This document shows positions 26,599 through 40,227 of a DNA stretch of 64,000 bases, in pieces. The DNA comes from Panorpa germanica (Eukaryota > Arthropoda > Insecta > Mecoptera > Panorpidae). The notes beneath the pieces were generated by a model that made no database searches, had not been told where the DNA came from, and saw only the letters and a list, made by a program, of their open reading frames with translations. Position numbers and translations under genes: made by a program. The number at the start of each line of letters is the position of its first letter. The first letter of the stretch is position 1. The stretch is taken from assembly GCA_963678705.1 (NCBI GenBank), contig OY783218.1, positions 15,138,152-15,202,151 of the forward strand, written 5' to 3'.

Positions 26599-29228
26599 AG
26601 CTATTTTTACTGTTTTAATTAGTTTTGTACATTTACATTGTACAGATACATCCATCAATTAACTTATGTTATTTTTTTAAAATACGAACATTTTGTAATA
26701 ACCTTGTCGTAGAAATTTATTTAGAACACAAATATTTTGAATATGTATCCCCAAAGTATATAGAGTTGTTAATTAATTATTATCATCGTAAATACTCTAT
26801 TAATAAATGTGATTAGAAGAAATAGTATTAAGATTTAGTACGGACAGGTATTTGGACTTATAAGTGGATAAATAAAGCTTAAATCAATTGGGTTATAGCT
26901 TAGTTGATTGTAAATAATAATCATCCTTAACCCAATCTAGAACTTTCCTTTTTTGTTTTCTCACCATTTCTTACTTCGAAGAATAGAACCTCATATGTAT
27001 GAAATAAAGATGAACAATGAAAAGTTTTACTTACAATGACTTAGAGAGTGTCCTGTGGAGTTCCTAAAATAATACTAGAAAGTTCTCTGGTAACAAATAG
27101 CTCTGTAAATAAAAGTTTTCCTTTATAAGGACGAGGTCATAACAAGTCCAGGACATTCGCGTTATATCAACCAGATAACTACGTAAAATTTAGCAAGATT
27201 GAGATTTAGTGTTTTTAGAAATGTAGAAAGATGTTTCAACTCCATCCCCTAACCATTATCCTTTAAATAACAACCCCTACAAAGCAACCCCACACAGAAA
27301 TAGAAAGAATCCACAGTGCTCAGACACAAGAAATGCTCATAAATATATTTGTTATGTTTATATTTTAAAATGATTTACGTATATCTAAAAAAAAGGAGGA
27401 AGCCCTTGTGTACCATAAATAAACGAGCGAAAGTTTGTTTCCTTTTAAAATGCCGTAAATTTGTGTTTTAATGAAATAGATGCAATCTTAGGAAATAGCG
27501 AGAGTGTAATTTATTAGTAGGAGTATGTGTTTAGCGCAATGAGTTATGTCTAAGTCAAAGTTTAAATGAAAGTGTTAGGTAAAACGTCTTATTGTTGGAA
27601 GGAATTCTGAGTATTCATTTAAGAAATATGTGTCTGTGATATTAACTTTATATAGGCTTTATACCTTCGTTGAAGGGTATAAGGGTAGGGGTTGGCAAAC
27701 TTCTACACGTAATTATGTAGATCGGGTATCCTGTTTGCAGAACCCGTACATCGCGTCGATCCGGAGATCTGTCGTCTGTCTTCTGTCGTCTTCATGTTTC
27801 AAATAACAGTCTTCATAACTTAATAATATTTGCATAACTTACTCTCATCTGTCATTCTTTAGCATAATTAGAATTTCATTTGTTTTAATACAACACTACA
27901 ATCAAGACGAACCTTGCAGCTAGGTAATATTAACGTGACGCATACAAACATGTTAAGAAATAGTTCTTCATTGAAAAGAAGTAACGATTTTCTTTTTCTT
28001 AAGTTTTCTTTTAATTAACATAACTATATTTTTGATTGAACTTCAATAAATATCCAGCTCAAAAGATTGCATTTTACATCCTGAGATTTATGCATTGAAT
28101 CATGACCTTAATCACGCTGTGTGTAGTCGTCCAACTGTCGAATTGCTAAAAGCAGTAACATTTTGTTCTTGTTTGGTTTCGCGTCTATAGAAACAGAAAA
28201 GGTTTAACTTACTCAAGTGGAAAATGAACCTGGATCATGATGCTAAAGAAAGAAGGAAATAAATATAATTATTAGGTAACTCCGACCAAAGTTTTTTAGA
28301 TAATTTTAAGCAATTTATTTCGGGTGATTAGATTCAATATCATTATATAATCAATAAAGCATAGTTTTTATATTAAAACTTTTATTTTCTATTTTCTATT
28401 CGGTTTCTGTTCATCAAAACAGTTTCCACTACGTCAGAACCTGGAAAATTCGTTATTGATTGAATATAATTGGATTATATATCCAATATTCGATCCATTA
28501 GTACACGTATTAAATAATATTTAATTAAATTTAATAGTTAAATACATTACGTTCATTAAATGCATTTTATAATTCCTTTAGAGTTTGTAATGAACTGATT
28601 TATCTTCGTTTAAGCGGTTTACATTATTAACTGTAAGTAACATCATATAGGGATTAGTGGTTTCGAATTAACTTCACGTTGTAGCAGTTTATTCATTGCT
28701 ATTTTATATAGCTTGGTTGGGGAGGAGGGCGCCACAGCCTAGGTTCAGTTATAACTAGATACAATTGATTTTGTATGAGAGCGTATAGCTTTAAATGTGG
28801 TTAACACGAATAATATTCTTCTAACGATGTTGAATTTTGTATTTAACTACCCCCTGTCAATTTTTATCTACTTTAACAATATTATCAATATTAATTAAAA
28901 CAAACCAATTCCTATCTACCAATTCTCGTATTTCCAAGTTATATAATAACCCATCCTATGGGGAAGATGCGGAAGAAAAGCGGTAAAGGGTCTGAAGAGA
29001 GGGAGAGAGAGTCCAATGAGTAATAACAGCACAAACATTCAAACTCTGACTTCACTGTATCATTTATAACCATCGGAAATAAATCAGAACAACAATGCTT
29101 GATTGATTATATTGACTACTCGCTGATATTAAATGTCAACTAGTACAACATTTGTTTAATATGTATGATGCCGACGACCACCACCACGACTACGGCCACG
29201 ATCACGACCAATCTCGTATCTGTCTATG
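26599..29228. other. AT-rich DNA, no gene seen
   Basis: A hAT-like terminus at 27686 is listed separately. A possible minus-strand 29-nt micro-exon at 27035-27063 has good flanking splice motifs but no other support. A GA-rich patch at 28965-29015 encodes a 21-codon lysine/glutamate-rich frame that I attribute to base composition. Confidence 0.5.
27686..27800 (+). mobile_element. Possible hAT-like element start
   Basis: TAGGGGTTGGCAAAC at 27686 resembles the CAGGGGTCGGCAAAC start of Charlie-type hAT elements, and the following 100 bases are GC-richer than the surroundings. The matching far end was not found, so only the left part is recognised and the right border is a guess. Confidence 0.3.
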
Positions 29229-29434
29229 CAGTGGCGTACACGTACTATCATTAAAGACTCCAGATTTTTTTATTATTGTAAATTTTCTTCACATTCCTCT
29301 GCTTCTTACTTCTTATTCTGGATTACCTTGTAAAATATGTACTATTCATTCTAAAAAGATCTAAATAAAGATATTTTGTAACCATCTAATTCTTTAAAAG
29401 GCCCCCTTCGTAATTCATATTTGTTCCGCCACTG
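29229..29434. mobile_element. Short hAT-like MITE, 206 bp
   Basis: The left end starts CAGTGGCGTACACG and the right end, reverse-complemented, starts CAGTGGCGGAACAAAT, giving 8-bp identical termini of hAT type. The interior has no coding content. The 8-bp flanks do not match clearly, so the target duplication has decayed or the element is older than it looks. Confidence 0.5.
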
Positions 29435-32400
29435 CATGATTAAGTAATGGTTATTACCTAATTATAAACTGACTGCTCGAAGACAATACGCTGACTCGGT
29501 AGAAGTATTATTTACTTATGAAGCTTGAACTTTGTGTAATTATAATAATTCTTGTAGACGGACGACAAATAAAAACGCAGACATTAAACAGTAGATTTGT
29601 CAATCAATATCACTTGTAGTCTATATAGTATCTATATACTTCGGTAATATTTGTACGCTAGTTATTTTAATCGTAGTTTCTTCTTATTCAAATAAACGCG
29701 TTAGTTTAAGAGAGAAAATGCCATCCTCTCTCTCACTGCTGCCACTAAACATAATTTAAAATACGGCAACTGCAACTTTTTTATTAAACGAAATTTAATT
29801 TTAAATTTACAGTTTGATTATTTTAGTAGCATTTATGAATTGCTCGACGAATATGACTAAATATATAGAAACAATTTCATTAAATCAGTCATTATAAATA
29901 ATGAAATATGATGCATAAAATATTTTGTATAACCCTGAGTAAAATATTCTACAACTTATATAAATTAGTTGGCAAATTAAATATCAGCAAAATAAAAATA
30001 TTCTTCTCTGCAATTATCTTTTTAACGGTTTCACGTAGTTTTACTTTTAATTCTCGTCAGAAAGAAGTTTTACGATTTTATAATTCTCAGCAAAATGAAG
30101 TTCATAAAAAATATAAAAAGAAGTTGATGGTAGTTGTAATAAATTATGTATAAATCTGCAGAGATATACGAATATCTTGTATTCAGATTGTTTTGTTGTA
30201 AAAAATTAAATTTCGTTTGTTACTCAGTTAATTCTTTAGCAAATTTTATATTTGAAGGGCTGTTCACCTTACAAGAAGCTGTACTTATATACGTCTGTGT
30301 TTACAAAGATGAGAAGAGAGAATTAGAGAGTAAAAAACTATGAATATCTTAAAAAAAATTGCGTTACATGTGTAATACCAGTGATATCCAAGCTTTATTT
30401 TTGTAGTGTTTATAGAAACATTCGTTCTATTTATTAATTAATTTAAAGATGATGTCTACTATTTTATAAAATCATTAGTTTTGCTATCTAAAAGCAAGCT
30501 TAGTTCAAGTTTTCTATTATATCAAGTGTCTTTCACTTAAGGAAAAGCTCTCAGCTTTTCTGTATTCAGAATAGTTAATTAAACTTTTACTAATTCAGTT
30601 CTTACAAATGTAGAGAGGTCAGCACTTTTTTGTTGAAACGAATCTCACATTTATTATATAAATTGCGAGCTAACTTAAACTGTCCAACTTTGATTCCTTA
30701 AAAATGAAAGCCATATAATATTTTTTATTCTTTTTTATTGTGACTAAACCTAAAATTGGAAATCACTGCATCAAAAGAAATGTAATGAAAAGAAACGAAA
30801 GGAAGAAATATTGAATCATTGATAAGATCTTTCATGTTTTGTTGAAACTCTTTTCTTAACTTTCGAAAATTACCACAATTATTTGAAAATACCGGCAATA
30901 AAACAGTTGTCCTCTTAATGGAACTGGTGAACATTTATTGTGCTCTGACTGCTGTAACAAGATTTAATATTAAATTTACATATTGTACGATAACGTACAT
31001 AATTATCGGGCGATTATTTAAATTATTTCAAATTATAGCTGTGATTCCATTAGGACTCCTAAAAATTAATTGTTGTTATTATTTATTTGCATGGAAACCT
31101 TTTATTTAGCACTTTATGTAATTGCGTGTGGCTTGACTTGTAGTACGTGAAAAACAGATTTATAAATTTGTAGATCCTCCGAGTGATGGAATTTTTGGAA
31201 AAAGCATCTTTTACAGTAAATAATATAATTCTCTAAAATAAAACTCAACATGATGAAATTAATAATGAACATGAAGATATAAGGTTTTTATAACACTGAA
31301 TTTAAAACGTTGCTATATAAAAATATACGGATAATTTTTTCTTTTTGTATGTGAAGTAAAGTAGAAATATACATTTCGCGTTTTTTTTAATAAAACCAAA
31401 GCCGCGAGAATATTCATAAAATACTCTATCTTTCTCACTCTACTTTCAAATACCGCACCACCCCGACCTACCCTTATCTACCACCCCATACCTACAGTTA
31501 GTCGTTACTTTATTGTGTACACACGGGGCTATTCTTTACAACCATTCTTAATATGAAAATATAAAAAATCCTGGGTTCAAGGTGTAAAGAATTATTCACA
31601 ATAACAAAACATGTGTCTGGATCTCATCGATTACGTGGTAATCCTATAAAAGTGAATAGATTGAATTCCGACAAGATCTTAAGTTTTAGTTTACACCAGA
31701 TACATTTTTCATAAATAGTTATTATCGACAATTTAATAGTGGGTAGAAATTAAACGAAATAATTAAACGGCGTAATTTTCTAACATATAGGGAAACTGTT
31801 TAAGAAAGTATCATAAAGAAGCACAATTTGTAATCATGTTTCTTGTCATTGTGAACTGCCACACACTTCCTGACATTACAGGAACACATAGTTTACATAT
31901 CGGCTGCTAACAAATGCCGGCAATATTGCGTGAGATATAGCCCTGTTGGATAATCAACATAAAGCATCTATATTTTACTTCTTTACAGAATTTCTTCTAC
32001 CTTTATTTTATTTTTTTATATATATAAAAAATAAATCCATAAGAAAACGAAAAATATGTATTATATGTATACTCATATTATAGCAAGTCTTTTAATACTT
32101 TTGGCATTAACATATAAATACTTATTTTTAACTTTTATGTCGATTATTGATTTTAATAATATTTTATCCAATCACAGAACAAGTTTCCTATTAATACTGA
32201 TTTTAATAATTAAAAAAATCGTTTAAAATTCTAAGATTTAAACCTAATATTATCGTGTTCTTTTGAGACCAAAAACATATGTTACAGAACCATGGTAGAG
32301 AACGTAGGTTATCTCGTTTTGTTTAATGTAGTTTTATAGTATTGTCTCTGTCTCTTTCTTCAATAATGGTAAAAATATCAATTAAAGTGTTAAGACAATT

Positions 32401-34342
32401 GTTACCTAAGGATAAGCCACGGAAAGATAAATTAATGAAACGTGCAAGAGGATAGAAAGCGTATGCAGTATTTACCAGCGGTGTCTGTATGTTTACTCAT
32501 ATAAATGTGTTAATACCAACATATTTTTATGTTTATTTATTTATGCAACTGTTTTGTTAGAATTGTGTTTATATAATAAACCCTTACGATGACTACTACT
32601 TCGCATACGATCTATACCGAAATGAAATGTGTACTTTTTGTTCTTACAATCAGAATATACTTTTGTCTATGATCTCGTGTCTTTAGTGTGCGCTCGCCAT
32701 TGTAGAAGCTACTTATCAACCAATCCCTGCAACTTTCCAACATATAGAGAATCATATAAATAATAATAAGTCACTATGACATTTTAAGATGTTACAAGAT
32801 TTATTTAAAGATGAACAGTGCTACATGGAATAGACTCTCCACTGCAATACACTACACTACAGTACACTGCTATATTTGATTCGATTCGTACAACGAGTAC
32901 AACGAGATTGCTTTCAACTTGCTCGCAATTATTTGTTATTCCAAGTTATGACATGTTCAATTGAGTTTATAAAAGTTACAAATACAAGTATGTCGTACTC
33001 ATACTTTGTAAAATATAAACTAGTACTTCCAAAGGACATGCAAACAGAAATATGAACAAACTGTGTTACGGTATTACATGGTAGAAAATTTGATTTAAAC
33101 AGAAGTTGTGTAAATGTCTACGTCAACTTTCGAAGAGAAAGTTACATTTTAATAGAAGACCAGAAAACATAGAATGAATTAGAATTAATTGTTGCAATAA
33201 AAATGTTGTTGGTAAAAATAATATTAACTCTATCAATGTGTTAAATACAATTTGAGTAGCACAATTTAAAAAGTCTTAAGTTAACCCCCTCTGTAACTAA
33301 CGTGTTTTGAATAGTAATTGATTTGTTCTTTAACTATAAAACATTAATTTGGTTGGCTGTTAATAAAATAGAACTATTTTTAACATTAAAAAGAATATGT
33401 AAATAAAGAATTTAGATCGATGAATAATTAATAGTGGTTTTTATAGGCACGCAATCTTGAAACGTATCAGTTGACCTAATTTGTTATTCCACTACTAACA
33501 TGAATGGCAAGAGCATGACTCGTAAATGTTGCATATGAAAAACAACAAGAAAATACAATTTAAGAATATTTCGGTACAAGCGTAAACATGGTTTTAGTAA
33601 TTATCAATTGAGCAGTGCCGTCGATCATTAGCTGGAAATAATGTATTAGAAAATAACTACTGTACATGTATATTTTTCACCTTGTGTTAAATATTGCTTT
33701 CGGTAATATTAATTAAAACTTACAATTGGGTTTTTCCTCTACTTGTTCAAAATGTCTAGTGTCTAACTCAAAAGTCCTAGTAAGTCAAACTTTATACTTA
33801 ATATTTATTATGTACTTAAGTAACAAGGTACTATATTTTTATGATCAATTTGCAAAAGTTATTTATCTGAAACCTTTTATTTACAACACAAGCTAAATTT
33901 GTCAGGTGCCATAATGTTGTACACACTTTTAAAGACACGAATATCGTACAAAGGTTACCATTTTTTAGTTTCATTTGTAATAAATACTCTTTCAGGTCTC
34001 TTTTAATGATGAGTTCTATATGGTTTAATATTTGGAACGGTTTTTTCCACTTCCTCCATACACTAATTCCTTTCACAATTTTATATTTTCTTTTCTAATG
34101 TTTTTCCAACGTTATTATAAGTACTACTTGAAAAAGAAACTTTGAGAAACACTTTTGTAGTTGACCTAGTGATAAATTTTACTTCCATCAATTTACGCAT
34201 TACCTTTCCACATGGTTTTATGTGTTTTTTTTTATATATATGTTTTTTCTTTAAGTATAAACTTTCGTATTATTTATTTAGTTAGTTTTTTATACTTTTT
34301 ATTCTCACAGTAATATGTTATAGAGAAAGTTTTGTTAACGAC
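29435..34342. other. AT-rich DNA, no gene seen
   Basis: Long AT-rich stretch without a supported exon. A pyrimidine-rich, C-run-containing patch lies at 31430-31500. Short tandem repeats (GTACAACGA twice, TACAC-type) occur at 32860-32905. Confidence 0.55.
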
Positions 34343-34356
34343 CACTTGATCAAGTG
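34343..34356. repeat. Perfect 14-bp palindrome
   Basis: CACTTGATCAAGTG is self-complementary, with nested CACTTG (E-box-like) half sites. It lies 65 bases upstream of the hairpin at 34421. Confidence 0.9.
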
Positions 34357-34420
34357 AGTTTCAGTGTGACTATCTGTTTTGTAAACTGCTAAACTGTTGA
34401 CCATCCTTTCTTTATTTCAG

Positions 34421-34462
34421 CGTATAAAGCATATTGTTTGTTAGTGACAAATGCTTTATACG
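34421..34462. repeat. Hairpin with 12-bp perfect stem next to an acceptor-like tract
   Basis: CGTATAAAGCAT at 34421-34432 pairs with ATGCTTTATACG at 34451-34462. Four more pairs (TTGT/ACAA) continue inward after a one-base bulge. The pyrimidine-rich CTTTCTTTATTTCAG ends exactly at 34420, so the hairpin begins where a 3' splice site would place an exon. No donor or coding sense follows. Confidence 0.6.
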
Positions 34463-34698
34463 TGAACGTTCTGCATAAAAGGTTTTCAGAAGTCTGCCTA
34501 AAGATAAAATTGTTATCGTTGTTTCCTTCCTTCTACGATAAAAGCGAAAATGCCCTTAAGACAATCGATCGACGAAATTATTATATATCTCTAATTGTAT
34601 AACACAGAATATGTTGACTGCAGCTTGCATGTCTTACCTTCTATATTTCTTTCAGTCACGTGACTATTTGACCGCTCCATAATGTGTAAATAGTATTG

Positions 34699-34766
34699 CA
34701 ATAAGTTCGTAGGATGTGACACCCCCTCTCAATAAGTTCGTAGGATGCGACACCCCCTCTCAATAA
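34699..34766. repeat. 31-bp tandem repeat, two copies plus start of a third
   Basis: Units at 34699-34729 and 34730-34760 differ by one base (GGATGTGA versus GGATGCGA), and CAATAA of a third follows. Each unit contains AATAAGTTCGTAGGATG and a CACCCCCTCT block. Near-identity indicates a recent duplication. Confidence 0.9.
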
Positions 34767-36657
34767 ACGCAGTAGCCCAATTTAATGGATAATCATCATC
34801 ATTGCAATCTAATTATAAAAATGTCAATAGTTTTTTTTATCTATTTTATACAGTGTATTTACTTAGAAAATATATTATTTTACCGTGTAATACATATGAG
34901 TATATATATTATATTTATTTTATAATGTCAATAAAAAGTACAATTGATATCTATGACAGTTCAAATATGTTACAAAACTACATTTTTAAATCTCCTGAGG
35001 ACGTACCAGTATGAGTTTAAGTTTTATTAAGGCTAAAGTTTTTTCAAAGGACAACTACAACTACCAGTACATTTTATAAATGAAATAAAGTTTCTCAATG
35101 TTCAAAATATATACCTTAATAAAATAAAATAACTTTGATAATAATTAAATAATTATAATTACGTTTTATTGTACATTTTCAGAAGTTTTAACTGCAAATA
35201 TTTCTAAAGCTTAGAGTGTATATTTCTTTCTAGCGAGTCTATAGTTGACTTGAGTATATCTATATCTGAGCGAAGAACTATATTAACTAAAAATAATCAA
35301 TTTTGACGTTTTAAACAATTATTAGACATGCTCTTTGATTTCAGGTCTTACTTATTGCATTTATACTTTTTATGTTCTTCGTTTCACATTCTCAAGACAC
35401 CTTCAATCCGCATGTTCTCTGCATATTATATATATGTGAAATCGTGTGAAGTAGAACTGAACAAGATATCAGAGAACTTTCTAAGAGTAGCAGTAAATCC
35501 CGAATGTTTTACAGTTAAACCACCTTAAGTGCAGGTACAAGCCGATGCTTGAGCTGCGGTATATGCATTTTGTTGTCTGCAAACGCTGTGGTGAAGTGCA
35601 CTTACCTAAGCTTTAGATTTAGTAGCTGACTTAACAAGTAGCTTGTCTTAGAATACAAAGAATAGGTAATCACCAAACAAGTAAAAATTACTTTATCTCA
35701 CTAATATTAGTAAAATATAGGTCACATAAGAATTCATCTAACGAACAATATTGCACACTAAGTCTACAGAAATTTAATTTTAATTCCTCTGCCTCATTAA
35801 ATCTCATGACAGAACTTTATTCATAAATTTCATCTTAGTTCGTGATTTGAATATTTTTGGAGAAATGTTCTTGTCATATGAAGCTGAGTGGCTCAGACAC
35901 GTGTACATAGATTATCACATAAGGATGAGCGTATAAGGGTGTTTATGAAATCAATATTCTCTTGACTACAATACTGTTTTTCCATACTTTAATTTAGTAC
36001 AGTTATGTGTTAATCCATTTATATGAATGTATGTAGATACACAACTTTAAGTGATGAATTGACATAAAATGACATTAATGATTTGTTTAACTTGATTTTA
36101 ACCACGAAAATATTTTATTTTAATTACCCTTACTACATTAATAACATAGCATACACGTTTTATATTTCGTTCATTACCAATTATAATAAAATTTAAATTC
36201 AATTAATTTTCTTTATGACATACGAGTATAAGTGATTTTTAAAACATTTTTTCCATGTTTTCTATCAATTATTTTTATTTACAAAAGACCAAAGCTTAAT
36301 TAGTATTAGTGGTAATAGCAAAAACTTTATTTAAATTGATTCTATATTATTTTGACTACGAATTTTAGTAATTTTCTATTAAACATTTAGAAATACAAAA
36401 CCTTTCTTATTACATCTTATATATATCTTCACTAAATTTTATTACCTCGCGAATAAATTATATTTCCAACCCTCTTTTAATGTAACACCGTCTCTACATT
36501 CTACAAAATTATTGAAGTAGACTTAATACAAATGATTCTAATAATAATTCCTTCCTAACTTGCTTACATAATTAATATAGATGCTTTAGCTAAATTATAA
36601 ATAAATAAAAAAACAGGTACACCAATAATAAACTAAATATTATTAATTTGATTATTA
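34767..36657. other. AT-rich DNA, no gene seen
   Basis: An open frame at 35344-35528 follows an acceptor-like TTTGATTTCAG and ends ..NPECFTVKPP stop. At 61 codons it is within chance expectation, and I do not recognise it. The region is otherwise blank. Confidence 0.5.
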
Positions 36658-36840
36658 GCACGGGACCCGGGAGACGGGATGCTGTAAAGGGAGATTCAGT
36701 CATCCCGTGCGGTAAGATGATGGTGTTATTTATATTTCATAACGCTCCGTAGAGCTGATAAATATCTCATGAGTAACCCTAATTAAATTGTGAATAATTA
36801 GTCAGTCCGTGCTTTCCGGGGGAGATAAACTCAATTAAGA
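36658..36840. promoter_or_regulatory. GC-rich island with alternative hairpins and paired homeodomain sites
   Basis: The left part has two competing inverted repeats that share one right arm: GCACGGGA (36658-36665) or ACGGGATG (36674-36681) can pair with the CATCCCGTGC block at 36701-36710. A GTAAGA donor-like motif follows at 36712. About 70 bases on, CTAATTA (36779-36785) and TAATTAG (36795-36801) form an inverted pair of homeodomain sites, then comes a GC-rich CTTTCCGGGGGAGATAA with a GATA site. The density of motifs in blank DNA suggests a conserved enhancer or an upstream exon/promoter 4.5 kb before the coding exon at 41216. This is inference. Confidence 0.3.
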
Positions 36841-38722
36841 TTTTGAATTTTCTTATTTAATAATTTACACAAATTTTCATTAAATCAATTATTTCATGCA
36901 TATTATGAGATTTACTTTTACTAATGAATTAAAGATATATATGTATATATATATATTCGACATATTTTTAACCATGCTACAATACATTGAAATAAATAAA
37001 AAAATATTTTAAAAGGCATATTATTAGAGAGAGCTCCTCTGCTTTATCTTTATTCATGATAAAACAATATAATATAAATAAAAAATATATTAGTTTAATT
37101 GTTTTTATTTATTAAATTTTAAAGTTAACAATTTTGTGAAAGTTTTCATCCATTTATTATTTATACTACGTTTTCCACACAAATAGTAAAAAGCTTTTGT
37201 TGCATATTTGCATTTTTGAATACTATTTTTAAGCATTTACATTCCTAATTGCTTATACCCCAAATAGCCACTTAGAAGATTCATTAATTCTGTTAAATAA
37301 TTAAATTAAACAATTAAACAAGAGACATTTCGAATACATCCTTATTAAAAATCAATTATAACTTCTTGTGTATTCAATTTATACAATGAATAACTTCTCA
37401 GCTAATAATCAAATCATTTCTGACAATATAAATTTGATTGTGTACTTAGATATTTGCATAAACTCGGTATAGCATTATGAAACTTGCAGAAACTAAGATC
37501 TGATTCAGACTTTGTCTGTTCTTATGCATATAACTCGTACTCGTACTCGTACTCCTATTTCGACTGAAATTGAATTCAATTGGCCAATTTTAGCATTTCC
37601 TAAATTGTTTTATTGACTTATCTGCACTCCGTCTTCGTTCTACTAAAACAAAACTATGAATAAGAATATTATTACCATATTATATAAGACATACTCAGAT
37701 GTGAAATATTCACGTATCACTTATCAATTACGTAAACAATCTTACCAAATATACAACGTCTTAAGGGCTAAAAATAAATCTACCTTTTGTGAATTAACAA
37801 AATCATATAACTCTTTAAAAAAATCTTGTTTGGATAATAAAAATGAAGAAGTCCTTTTTAAGGGTTAGACTAGTATTAAGTATTTTTGTAATTTAGTTTT
37901 AGGCAAAATTTAGACCTTTTTAAATTAAATATTACTTGGTAAAGAGTCCTAACTTCTCAGCTCCTTCCAGTGTCCGGAATAATTGAAATGAAATGTGCAT
38001 AGTACAAGCTCTTGTACACTATTAGAAACTTCAAAATAATTTTTTCCATATCCATATCTCTACAATAATTATAATATACCTTGTTCTATAGTTTCACTCT
38101 ATGTAAATTACAAATAATGCATGTAGAGCTGATATTATATTCAAAATGACGTATTGTCTTTATTACAATAACTTTATTATAGTTCAGTGGTACGTTATTA
38201 CTTCCACTGAACTATAGCCTCTAGCTAAGTTCAATGCCTCTTTAGCTTACGAATTGCTGAAATACTCTGGCTTTAGCTTTAGCTTTGGCTTCGACAAACG
38301 CCAGACAAAGTTATTCTAAATTACAAAGTTTTGTGAAACTATATTTGAATATCTGATTAATAGATTGTTTTATCAACGAACTAAGTGGATATAATTAAAA
38401 ACTACTAACTATAATACGACTGCAGGCGCTTACTGCATTTATATTAAATTGTATTTCTGTTTCTATATGTAAAGGTGATTGAAACGTGCTTTAGCTCTGC
38501 TCTGGTTGCTTATTAGACTATTTTAATTAATAATGTAATGGTAATACTATTCATTGCATTAGAACTGACAACTGCGCTAAATATAGGAACATCACAAAAA
38601 AAACTTTTGCAGCAAACCTACTAAATTATAATTTTGTTCCTTTAGTGTAAATATTACTGATGTTATAGAATATCCTAAAAGATAAATGATTGTAGGTTTT
38701 CTAAAGGTATACTTTATGTTAG
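36841..38722. other. AT-rich DNA, no gene seen
   Basis: Includes a short (ACTCGT)3 run at 37533-37550. Otherwise nothing recognised. Confidence 0.55.
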
Positions 38723-38773
38723 AAGCACTGCATCGAACCGTTGACTTTAAAGCGCTTTTGAAAATCACAGGTG
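38723..38773 (+). CDS. Candidate 51-nt symmetric exon
   Basis: An acceptor-like TATACTTTATGTTAG precedes and a strong GTAAGT donor follows at 38774. Of the three frames only one is open (two leading bases, then ALHRTVDFKALLKITG, then one base). This makes a 17-codon phase 1-1 exon, a common class in animal extracellular and kinase genes. The acceptor tract is weak and no homologous family is recognised. It lies upstream of the start exon at 41216, so it cannot be a downstream coding exon of that gene. Chance is a real alternative. Confidence 0.18.
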
Positions 38774-40157
38774 GTAAGTTTCTCGCTTGGAATGGTGGAA
38801 TGAATAGAATATGATCCATTAAGAGCTTTTTGTGTATTAACGAAGGACGAAAAGGACGATGTAGGACTAACAGAACCAGTGACTATAGATATCAAAATAT
38901 AAAACGTCTACTGCAGGGATAGATAACCTTTTAACATCTATAAATATTTTCATATATTGTTCACATTTTATAATTATAATTCTAAAAGCATATTCCATAG
39001 AAATCGTTTTCTACATACATTATTTTATTAGAATTACTCACGTATACGGCTTTTATAATTAATTAATAACCTATTTATATACAATCGATGAATAATATAT
39101 TCTATAAAATCAATACTCGATTCACTAACATGTCGAGTAAATTTTAAAAATTAAAATTATTTCATTAGTCTCTTTAATTTTCATAATTTATTATCTAATT
39201 TTATTCAAATGATAATAATTTCACGCCTTATGTGAAATAGCAAATAAAGAGTTTCCTGTATTTAATTATAAAATACATATACACCTAGCTGCTCTTACAA
39301 TTGTACTCTATAAAATTAAAACGCTAATTAATAACAAAACACTTTAGGGAGTCCTTAAAATTAACTGATCTACACCCAGTGGTTGTAGCATTATGATAAC
39401 ATCAAAAGCTGTATAAATATCCAGTTCCAGCATTACTACATTCACTCTAATTGTATTTTATAATTAGATAAAAATTTAAATGAAATTAAATACAAAGTAT
39501 CCGGCCGTGTACATATGTAAGTCGAATGTCGGATGTCGGGAGTCGGGACTAACTCGGGTTAAATATCATTGACCGACCGTTATGTAGTGTAGTGTTCTCA
39601 TGTTAAATCAGCTTATTGTTCCTGGTCACGGTATGTTAACGTCGCTAATCACTCATTAAATTATAAATATTTTTTTTATATCTTCTTCTTTATGTTTATT
39701 TTCTTGAAACCCTTATATACTCGTTGTATACTATAAGTATAAGCGGATTAGAAGTATTACTGATTAAATAGCACATTTATACACCAAAGAAATATATGTT
39801 TCTTTACACATTGTCAAAAACTTAATGGTTTTTAATTTAAACCCGGAAAATCTGTTATCGAACAGTGCATGAATGGACGATCGCCATCTTGATTGAAAAC
39901 TATATGCGAAATACTAGATCACGTAAAAATGTTATCAATTCCTGTGATATAGTGTTAAAGTATTTATAATAACAAATAATAAAATGTGTCAGTCGTAACA
40001 GGTATACACAGGCTTTACGAAAAAAGTGCTAAAAGCTAAAGTGCTTATAACTTAAATTTGATATCAAAAGAAAGGAAAGGTCTCGGCTTTGTGTTGCATG
40101 GCATAGATTCTATTCGAACTTTATTCAAAGATTGATAATCATTTATACAATGCCTAC

Positions 40158-40160
<3 letters not shown>
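38774..40160. other. AT-rich DNA with a small GC-rich repeat patch
   Basis: At 39515-39555, four heptamers of GTCGGAT/GTCGGGA type run in tandem and end in CTCGGG. No exon supported. Confidence 0.5.

Positions 40161-40224
<64 letters not shown>
40161..40224. repeat. (TA)n microsatellite
   Basis: About 32 uninterrupted TA units. Confidence 0.95.

Positions 40225-40227
<3 letters not shown>

Noticed and set aside
27700-27795. Terminal exon after CCTGTTTGCAG encoding NPYIASIRRSVVCLL then stop
   Set aside because: It lies within a segment that starts like a hAT-type element, so it is more likely transposon DNA.
34699-34766. CRISPR-like direct repeats
   Set aside because: The two units are contiguous with no spacers. 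This is a tandem duplication in a eukaryotic genome.
35344-35528. Open frame after TTTGATTTCAG ending in a stop
   Set aside because: The acceptor is good, but 61 codons is within chance and the sequence matches no family I know.
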